This document shows positions 7,554-12,063 of a DNA stretch of 12,063 nucleotides, in pieces (the stretch's first letter is position 1; every line of letters begins with the position of its first letter). The notes under the pieces were generated by a model. It made no database searches and had not been told where the DNA came from. It was given only the letters and a program-made list of their open reading frames with translations. The stretch is taken from assembly GCA_045595285.1 (NCBI GenBank), contig JAZOAC010000026.1, positions 1 to 12,063 of the forward strand, read 5' to 3'. The translations under genes and the position numbers were made by a program. This stretch comes from UBA1731 sp045595285 (GTDB taxonomy: Bacteria > Verrucomicrobiota > Kiritimatiellia > RFP12 > UBA1067).

Positions 7554-8515
7554 GTTATTTTCCTTTCACTTTTAATTGCCAGTTCCTTTAAGAAGCGCTT
7601 TAAGATAGCCGTTGGCGAAGAGGCAGAGTGCGGAGAGGTTTCTTTGTAATCTTTGCGGCTAAACATATTCGGAGTTCGTTCAAGTTCATTCAGGAACGAT
7701 GCGACAGCGGCGGGATCGACAGGTGCACGCATTCCGGCGAATCCTCCCGCCGGACCCGCCGCCAAACGAAGACGCTCACTCGTTGAACGAAGCGCACCAA
7801 GGTGCAGAAGCATCGTCCAGCCGTGCGCGGCGGCAAATGAAGCGACAGTTGAAAGCTGGGCATAGTGGATTGAAAGTTGAGAAGCGTCATCAACCGAAAT
7901 ATCTACGACGCGGCATCCTGCGGCGGCGAACCGCTCAAGATCCTCCACCGTAACCTCATCCCCGGCATTCATCCTGAGTGAAGGAATGATTGAAAGCGGT
8001 AGGGCGCGTTGTCCCCAACGCGCCGCGGCGGGCTGAGGACAGCCCGCCCTACCAGACACCTGAAACCCATCCAATTCGCTCACGCCCACACACGGGCAAA
8101 TGCACTCGACATTGAACGCCTTAAGCATCTTGGACGGAGTCCAGTCGGCAAGCGAAACATTTTCCACATTTCGCCACCACATACTTTCTCTGCTACTCTG
8201 CGACTCTGCGTTAAAAAGATCTAGCCACTCAATCTCCATCTTCGCCCATGCGAAGAGAGGATTGCCGACAAGCTTGGGAAGTGTCCGTTTCCATGCTTCC
8301 CACTTCTCGCATTCCGTCGCATCGCCCGTTATGAGGCGCTCCGGCTCTCCGCAGATGCGCATCGCACGATGCTTGTAGGGATCGGCCTTTACCCAAACTT
8401 CATAAAGTGAACCGAGCGGCTTGTCCTCGGCTAGCATGTTCATGTCGAGGTGATTGTGCCAATCAATGATCGGCAGATCCTTAACCACCGCATATATGTC
8501 ATTAAAATTTCTCAT
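7550..8515 (-). CDS. uxaC: Glucuronate isomerase (UxaC)-like protein, shortened and probably decaying
   Basis: The frame encodes 321 residues; E. coli UxaC has about 470. The N-terminus aligns well with UxaC, which converts D-glucuronate to D-fructuronate: IIDWHNHL with metal ligands His20 and His22, then LGSLYEVWVKADPYKHRAMR, RLITGDA and GNPLFAW. Later blocks RFAAAGCRVVD (196-205) and LLHLGALRSTS (236-246) also match. The TTDDP, GWWFND and TDSRSF motifs of classical UxaC are not seen. Residues 103-110 come from an octamer repeat and 155-173 from a 56-bp palindrome, both read in frame. The last roughly 30 residues look out of frame: another frame (7658-7572) gives a more protein-like end, LCLFANGYLKALLKG, stopping 18 bases before the next gene. 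The context (UxuB-type SDR, symporter, hemicellulases) fits uronate use. The gene is either a pseudogene or a tolerant divergent member. Confidence 0.65.
   Translation of the reverse strand: MRNFNDIYAVVKDLPIIDWHNHLDMNMLAEDKPLGSLYEVWVKADPYKHRAMRICGEPERLITGDATECEKWEAWKRTLPKLVGNPLFAWAKMEIEWLDLFNAESQSSRESMWWRNVENVSLADWTPSKMLKAFNVECICPCVGVSELDGFQVSGRAGCPQPAAARWGQRALPLSIIPSLRMNAGDEVTVEDLERFAAAGCRVVDISVDDASQLSIHYAQLSTVASFAAAHGWTMLLHLGALRSTSERLRLAAGPAGGFAGMRAPVDPAAVASFLNELERTPNMFSRKDYKETSPHSASSPTAILKRFLKELAIKSERKIT
7572..7658 (-). other. Probable native 3' end of the uxaC-like gene in a shifted frame
   Basis: Read one frame away from the annotated gene, 28 codons end at TAA 7572-7574 and give QRNLSALCLFANG then YLKALLKGTGN. 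The codons end mostly in C or T in the style of neighbouring genes. The stop leaves 18 bases for the ribosome binding site of the glycosidase. In the annotated frame the gene instead reads through that binding site as SERKIT. A TAG at 7659-7661 closes this frame upstream, so the break would lie near 7643-7658 (GATTACAAAG on the coding strand). A single-base loss there is inferred; an assembly error is equally possible. Confidence 0.5.
7998..8053. repeat. 56-bp cloverleaf palindrome (two hairpins in an outer stem) inside the uxaC-like gene
   Basis: The outer arms GGTAG (7998-8002) and CTACC (8049-8053) pair exactly. Inside are two perfect hairpins: 8003-8024 with stem GGCGCGTTG and loop TCCC, and 8027-8048 with stem GGCGGGCTG and loop AGGA, separated only by GC. 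Each stem is 9 bp. The design is like bacterial REP/BIME or other small non-autonomous palindromic elements. On the coding strand it supplies residues 155-173, rich in Gly, Ala, Arg and Pro, with no stop codon. No convincing target-site duplication is visible. Confidence 0.85.
8188..8211. repeat. Three tandem copies of an 8-bp CTCTGCNN unit inside the uxaC-like gene
   Basis: On the plus strand the units are CTCTGCTA, CTCTGCGA and CTCTGCGT; on the coding strand they read ACGCAGAG, TCGCAGAG, TAGCAGAG. Twenty-four bases keep the frame and encode about residues 103-110 (AESQSSRE), at a point where UxaC proteins carry a variable linker. The flanks CTTT (8184-8187) and TAAAAAG (8212-8218) are A/T-rich. 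It looks like a dispersed short repeat rather than native coding sequence. Confidence 0.65.
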
Positions 8516-8530
8516 TTTCTATCTCTCAAA

Positions 8531-8624
8531 GGGCAGCGAGGACGCTGCCCCTCCCGGACAAGACCGGACAGGGAGGGGCAACGAACACGACCGGACAGGG
8601 GGAGGGGCAACGTCCTCGTTGCCC
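8531..8624. repeat. Composite hairpin repeat in the leader of the uxaC-like gene
   Basis: Two perfect hairpins bracket the element: 8531-8550 (stem GGGCAGCG, loop AGGA) and 8605-8624 (stem GGGCAACG, loop TCCT). Between them GACCGGACAGGG followed by AGGGGCAACG occurs twice (8562-8584 and 8589-8612, differing by a GG insertion), and CCGGACA occurs three times (8554, 8564, 8591). The 142-bp gap 8516-8657 between the symporter stop and the uxaC-like start is almost filled by this element plus a purine-rich tail on the minus strand. The hairpin at 8531 ends 15 bases before the uxaC-like ATG, in its binding-site zone, where only a weak GAGAGA is seen. It could therefore influence translation or mRNA stability. 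Confidence 0.8.
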
Positions 8625-8657
8625 GCCTTTCTCCCTTCTCCCATCTCTCAACGCTCA

Positions 8658-10130
8658 TTATCCTTTCCTCGCCCCTCTCTCGCCAAGTTCTTCAAACAAT
8701 GCAGCCTTACCTTCCATTTCCCTCTTCGCCGTACCGAAAAGGGTGCCACCGAAATATCCGGCAAAGCACACCGCAACCTGAATGAAAGTACCAGCTTCCC
8801 ATGAAAGCCCCGTCCAGCATGTCTTCAGAAGAATGCCCGACACGACACCAAGCGCGAAGCAAAGATACACGCCATTTGCGTTCGGTCTGCGCCAGAGAAT
8901 GCCGAATACCGTCGGGATGACAATCGGCACGCCGAAGAGCGCCATCAGAAGTTTGTTCGCCTCAAACGCGCCGCCAAGACGAGACACGAAAAGTGCACCG
9001 AATGCAATCAGCGCGGCAACCATCACCGTACCGATGCGTCCGACGAGCAGAAGCTCACGCTCCGATGCTTCCTTGCGGATGAGACGCTTGTAGATGTCCG
9101 TCGTCAGGACGCCGCTGGTCACATTGAATTCCGCCGCAAGCGTCGAAAGCGACGCGGCGAGCATTGCCGAAACCATCAGTCCAAGCATGCCGTTCGGCAA
9201 GAGCCGCGTACACATCTCAATGTAGCTGCGCTCATGCATCTCCGGCGGCAGATCAGGAAGGTATACGCGCGCGGCGACGGCGGGAAGGACGGCAAGGACC
9301 GGAAAGACGAAGAATATCGCCGACGAAAGAAGTCCCATCTTCACCGCGTCCCGCTCATTGGGAACCGACGCAAGCCGCTGCACAAACGACCAACTGCCGT
9401 TGTACTTGATGAACACGATCATGTAATAGGCCGCAAGGAACCAGAGTGTGCCGCGATGCCCGCCAAAGAGCGAGAAATGCTCCGGAACGGCACGGTACAG
9501 CTCACCCAGACCGCCGACGGCGTTCAGCGAAAGCGGCAGAATCGTCAGCGAGACGGTCATCAGCACCACGCACTGGATGATGTCCGTTACGATGACGCTC
9601 CACAGTCCGCCCGTCGTCGTATAGACGAGAACGACACCGGCGCCGAGCGCGATTCCGACCGGAAGCGACACACCCAGGAACTGCGAGGCGATGACTCCGA
9701 GCGTGTAGAGTCTGACGGTATTGTCGAGTATGCGGAACGCAACGCCACACCATGAGAGAAACTGCCGTACACCTGGCCCATAGCGGCGTTCGAGGTATTC
9801 GACGGGCGTAGCGAGGTTTGCCCGCTGCCAGCGTCTGGCGAAAACGAACGTGCCGAGCAGAATCGCAAAGGCCGTCGACCAGAAGACTGTCAATCCAACA
9901 AGACCGTCTTCATATCCAATCTGCGCATAGGCGATAAACACAAAGCAGCTGATCATCGCCATGTAGGAACTGATCGCCCCCATCCACCATGGAACCCTTT
10001 TGCCGCCTGAGAAGAAATCCCCCGCGTTCTTGACCTTCCGTCCCATGGCAACGCCGACGCCTATCGTAACAAGGAAATAGGCGGCGATCACCACCATGTC
10101 CAGCGTAGTCAGTTGGAATCCGGAGTTCAT
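8658..10130 (-). CDS. Sodium:solute symporter (SSS family), likely sugar or uronate importer
   Basis: The product has 490 residues, the usual SSS length, with about 13 hydrophobic segments starting at LDMVVIAAYFLVTIGVGVAMG (about 10-30). Family hallmarks include the early GRKVKNAGDFFSGGKRVPWW loop after the first helix, the TPVEYLERRYG loop, VYTTTGGLWSVIVTDIIQ in the middle, and ML(A)ASLSTLAAEFN before TTDIYKR. SSS proteins couple sodium entry to uptake of sugars, uronates or similar solutes across the inner membrane. The substrate cannot be read from sequence; the operon suggests uronic acids or small hemicellulose products. Its ATG lies one base after the stop of the upstream RraA-type gene, so translational coupling is likely. 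It is followed by the hairpin-rich gap 8516-8657. Confidence 0.9.
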   Translation of the reverse strand: MNSGFQLTTLDMVVIAAYFLVTIGVGVAMGRKVKNAGDFFSGGKRVPWWMGAISSYMAMISCFVFIAYAQIGYEDGLVGLTVFWSTAFAILLGTFVFARRWQRANLATPVEYLERRYGPGVRQFLSWCGVAFRILDNTVRLYTLGVIASQFLGVSLPVGIALGAGVVLVYTTTGGLWSVIVTDIIQCVVLMTVSLTILPLSLNAVGGLGELYRAVPEHFSLFGGHRGTLWFLAAYYMIVFIKYNGSWSFVQRLASVPNERDAVKMGLLSSAIFFVFPVLAVLPAVAARVYLPDLPPEMHERSYIEMCTRLLPNGMLGLMVSAMLAASLSTLAAEFNVTSGVLTTDIYKRLIRKEASERELLLVGRIGTVMVAALIAFGALFVSRLGGAFEANKLLMALFGVPIVIPTVFGILWRRPNANGVYLCFALGVVSGILLKTCWTGLSWEAGTFIQVAVCFAGYFGGTLFGTAKREMEGKAALFEELGERGARKG

Positions 10131-10131
10131 A

Positions 10132-10887
10132 TCAGAAGTATCCGCCCTTGTCGATTATTTCGCTGATGGTATCTCCCTGACGCACCCACGAGAAGATATC
10201 GACCTCGTTTTTTTCAATACCTTCGGCGCGAAGAAGCACTTCATACGCGATTTCGCGCGGAATGCAGATTACTCCGTCGATGTCGCCCATGATGATATCA
10301 CCGGGGCGCACCGTGACCTTGCCGATCTTGACGGGCGTCTGGTAATGCGTGATCATGCAGCGTCCGAGCGAACCGTTCGAGACGCGATACTTGTAGAACA
10401 CGGGGAAGTTCTGCTCAAGAATCTGTTTCGTGTCGCGGATGCCGCCTGCGATAACTGCGCCGCGTATTCCCTTCGTGATTGCGGTTGCCGTCATTACGCC
10501 GCCCCAAAGCGATGCCTCGACATCTGCGGACGTATCCCACACGACAACGCCGTTGGGCTTGAAGTCGTCCAGCATCTGTGCGCGGAAGGTCATTTCGCCC
10601 TCGATCATGCAGTTCGGAGCACTCTTCACGGTGAACGCCTCGCCGCACACGACCATCTCGTCGCGCAAAGGCATGATGTCCGGCGGCAGGTTCTGATCCA
10701 GAAGACACGCCTCTCGCATCACATCATTGACGCAGCCCGTGTAGAGTTTCTCGAAGCGCTCGCAGAGTTCCTTGAGCGGAATCGGGAAGTCGTTCGTTGG
10801 AATGTGCTGACGTTTTTCGATCAAGCGGTCAAGTTTCATAAGTCCGGCCTCTTTGGCCTTGGTTCTCATATCTGCTAGGCTTGGCAT
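10132..10887 (-). CDS. RraA / HMG-CHA aldolase family protein
   Basis: The product has 251 residues, longer than E. coli RraA (161) because of an N-terminal extension of about 45 residues. The core has LWGGVMTATAITKGIRGAVIAGG leading to GGIRD (148-152, with Arg151 and Asp152) and the GDIIMGDIDGVICIP motif (196-210), the conserved substrate/metal region of the family. Members include 4-hydroxy-4-methyl-2-oxoglutarate/oxaloacetate lyases; others only bind RNase E. In operons with uronate genes such proteins are thought to act on sugar-acid intermediates, but the reaction here is unproven. The start is preceded by AAAGGAACAGAAA. It is followed after one base by the symporter gene and separated from the upstream SDR gene by 76 bp of heptamer repeats. 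Confidence 0.85.
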   Translation of the reverse strand: MPSLADMRTKAKEAGLMKLDRLIEKRQHIPTNDFPIPLKELCERFEKLYTGCVNDVMREACLLDQNLPPDIMPLRDEMVVCGEAFTVKSAPNCMIEGEMTFRAQMLDDFKPNGVVVWDTSADVEASLWGGVMTATAITKGIRGAVIAGGIRDTKQILEQNFPVFYKYRVSNGSLGRCMITHYQTPVKIGKVTVRPGDIIMGDIDGVICIPREIAYEVLLRAEGIEKNEVDIFSWVRQGDTISEIIDKGGYF

Positions 10888-10920
10888 TTTCTGTTCCTTT
10901 TTTAGTAAATGGTAAAGGGT

Positions 10921-10961
10921 GATGAGGGATGAGGGATGAGGAATGAGGAATGAGGAATGGG
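10921..10961. repeat. RATGAGG heptamer tandem array between the SDR and RraA-type genes
   Basis: Three GATGAGG units (10921-10941) are followed by two AATGAGG units (10942-10955) and a partial AATGGG (10956-10961). The array ends 2 bases before the SDR stop codon and fills about half of the 76-bp gap 10888-10963. The other half carries the RraA-type gene's ribosome binding site. On the mRNA it reads as CCTCATY repeats with no hairpin. Confidence 0.85.
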
Positions 10962-10963
10962 AT

Positions 10964-11815
10964 TTAGACGCCGGCGGAGGAGAGAAAGCCTCCGTCCACG
11001 GGTACGGTTATGCCGGTGACGAATGAGGACTGGGAATCGTCAAGAAGCCAGTTTACGCATCCGAGGAGATCTTCAGCTTCACCGAAGCGTCCCATCGGCG
11101 TATGGCTCATCACCTGCTCGCCGCGGGCGGAGAGTCCGCCGTCCGGCGTCATGAGATAGGCACGTGAACGCTCGTTCACCATGAAACCGGGCGCAACCGC
11201 ATTGACGCGGACCTTGGCCGGTGCCATGTACTGCGCAAAGAACATCGTCCAGTTAGCGATAGCCGCCTTGCTCATCGCGTACGGCGCGACACGGGTAAGC
11301 GGACGGTATGTGTTCATCGAACCGAAGTTGAGGATGGAGCCTCCGCCGGCCTTTGCCATCTGAAGACCGAAAATGCGGCTCGGAATCACCGTGCCAAGCG
11401 TATTGATTTCAAGAACGCTCTTGAATGCATCCAGATCTATGTCGAAAAAGCCACGGTCTTTGTTGAAGTCCGTCGTCGGCTCATAGTCCGCCTCGCTGAA
11501 CCTGAGTCGCGTTGGCATGGCCTTTACGTTGTTTCCGCACGCGCCGTTGATGAGATAGCGGCACGGCCCCCACTCTGCGGCGATGCGTTCCGCAATGTCG
11601 GCGACCGCCTTTTCGTCGGTAACGTCGGCAGGCTCAATGCGGCACATTCCACCGGCGGCCTTTATCTCGGACGCGACTCGTTCGAGCTTCTCGCGCGTCC
11701 GCCCGACAAGCACAACCTTTGCACCCTTCTTCGCAAGATCAATCGCAATGCAGCTGCACAGCGTACCGCCGGCGCCGGTCACCACAGCAACCTTATCTGA
11801 AAAGACACTTTCCAT
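10964..11815 (-). CDS. uxuB: SDR-family D-mannonate oxidoreductase (fructuronate reductase), UxuB type
   Basis: The product has 283 residues from the ATG at 11815. The frame stays open further upstream to 11974, but that stretch is the promoter and the antisense of an AraC fragment, and AAAAAGGATATAAG before 11815 is a clear binding site. The Rossmann motif is VVTGAGGTLCS (11-21). The catalytic set is Asn138, Ser166 in NFGSMN, and Tyr179/Lys183 in YAMSK. The pattern LINGACGNN, FFDIDLDAF, HTPMGRFGEAEDL and the end VTGITVPVDGGF closely follows B. subtilis UxuB (YjmF) and related SDR mannonate dehydrogenases, which interconvert D-fructuronate and D-mannonate with NAD(P)H. This is the step after UxaC. 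It is first in the operon and cytoplasmic. Confidence 0.88.
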   Translation of the reverse strand: MESVFSDKVAVVTGAGGTLCSCIAIDLAKKGAKVVLVGRTREKLERVASEIKAAGGMCRIEPADVTDEKAVADIAERIAAEWGPCRYLINGACGNNVKAMPTRLRFSEADYEPTTDFNKDRGFFDIDLDAFKSVLEINTLGTVIPSRIFGLQMAKAGGGSILNFGSMNTYRPLTRVAPYAMSKAAIANWTMFFAQYMAPAKVRVNAVAPGFMVNERSRAYLMTPDGGLSARGEQVMSHTPMGRFGEAEDLLGCVNWLLDDSQSSFVTGITVPVDGGFLSSAGV

Positions 11816-11820
11816 CTTAT

Positions 11821-11829
11821 ATCCTTTTT
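11821..11829 (-). promoter_or_regulatory. Ribosome binding site that decides the uxuB-type start
   Basis: AAAAAGGAT on the minus strand places AGGA six bases before ATG 11813-11815. The protein then begins MESVFSDKVAVVTG, the usual SDR N-terminus, which rules out the longer open frame. Confidence 0.7.
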
Positions 11830-11857
11830 GAGAAATCCAATCACTGAAACGCCCAGA

Positions 11858-11866
11858 AGTATAACA
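11858..11866 (-). promoter_or_regulatory. Candidate operon promoter, extended -10
   Basis: The minus strand reads TGTTATACT: TATACT is one base from the TATAAT consensus and carries the extended TGN. No strong -35 is visible at 16-18 bp; TGGCTT at 16 bp is weak. Transcription would start near 11851, leaving a leader of about 36 bases with the binding site at 11821-11829. A weak -35 would suit activator control, for example by an AraC-type regulator. Promoter consensus in this phylum is not well known, so the call is tentative. Confidence 0.4.
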
Positions 11867-11896
11867 GAATGGAATCAGCAAGCCATCCCATAATGA

Positions 11897-12063
11897 AAAT
11901 ACAAAGCATCCCATTTGAGAAACGACATCAGATTCCGTCAGGCCACAGGACATTCTATCCTGGAGGAGATACATCGCATCCAGCTTGAACGCGCAAAGCA
12001 GATCCTTACGGAATCGGGTCGGCAGATCAAGTCGATATCCGACTTCTGCGGCTTCCGGAACCC
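11897..12063 (+). pseudogene. 5'-truncated AraC/XylR-type transcription regulator (HTH domain only, runs off the window)
   Basis: From 11897 to the window end one frame stays open and encodes 55 residues: SHLRNDIRFRQATGHSILEE, then IHRIQLERAKQILTESG and IKSISDFCGFRN. These are the first recognition helix, the linker helix and the start of the second helix-turn-helix of AraC-family regulators. The ATGHSILEEI form is typical of XylR-type members. Just upstream the same frame has two stops in a row, TAA TGA (11891-11896), with no start codon or binding site. The N-terminal ligand domain and first half of the HTH are absent; that place is taken by the operon promoter. It is divergent from the operon, where a regulator would be expected. 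The part beyond 12063 is unknown. A frameshifted intact gene is unlikely, because other frames upstream show no AraC-like residues. Confidence 0.65.

Noticed and set aside
10096..10878. 260-codon plus-strand open frame spanning the RraA-type gene
   Set aside because: Nearly exact antisense of the RraA-family gene, which has conserved GGIRD and GDIIMGDIDG motifs; no independent evidence.
11816..11974. Extra 53-residue N-terminus on the uxuB-type SDR
   Set aside because: The Rossmann fold starts normally from the ATG at 11815 with a good binding site; the extension overlaps the promoter and is antisense to the AraC remnant.
1..12063. CRISPR arrays, tRNA or rRNA genes, insertion-sequence transposases
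   Set aside because: No evenly spaced direct repeats with unique spacers, no cloverleaf of tRNA type and no transposase reading frame were seen; the only palindromes and tandem repeats are those listed.

Overview
The window looks like part of a carbohydrate-degradation locus from an anaerobic, probably gut-type member of the PVC superphylum (Lentisphaerota/Kiritimatiellota/Verrucomicrobiota). This is an inference from protein style: a CE7 esterase joined to a DUF4838 domain, a secreted LamG-like plus beta-helix protein, an SSS symporter in place of a SusC/D pair, and short repeats between and inside genes. No rRNA or other phylogenetic marker is present.

Layout, left to right. Positions 1-249 (+) hold the 3' end of an ORF6N-type protein. 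Positions 250-484 are a convergent intergenic stretch with a 15-bp tandem duplication and a 12-bp inverted repeat. From 485 to 11815 every gene is on the minus strand and closely packed, so the block reads as one operon transcribed right to left: a UxuB-type SDR (D-mannonate oxidoreductase), an RraA/HMG-aldolase family protein, an SSS sodium:solute symporter, a UxaC-like glucuronate isomerase, a secreted clan GH-A glycosidase, a secreted CE7 acetyl-xylan esterase/DUF4838 two-domain protein, and a secreted LamG-like/beta-helix protein. A likely promoter with an extended -10 lies at about 11858-11866. The right edge (11897-12063, +) carries an AraC/XylR-type helix-turn-helix reading frame with no start codon and no N-terminal part.

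The genes suggest use of an acetylated, uronate-bearing hemicellulose such as glucuronoxylan. Three exported proteins would deacetylate and cut the polymer, the symporter would import products, UxaC would convert glucuronate to fructuronate, and UxuB would reduce that to mannonate. Mannonate dehydratase, KDG kinase and KDPG aldolase are not in the window. The substrate is inferred.

The most unusual part is around the uxaC-like gene. It contains a 56-bp cloverleaf palindrome (7998-8053) and an octamer triplication (8188-8211), both read through in frame. It is preceded by a second hairpin element (8531-8624) that shares the same loop rule. Its 3' end looks frameshifted and it lacks conserved C-terminal UxaC motifs. 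All four hairpins have different 8-9 bp stems around an RGGA tetraloop (read on one strand), which points to a REP-like repeat family whose stems vary while the loop is kept.
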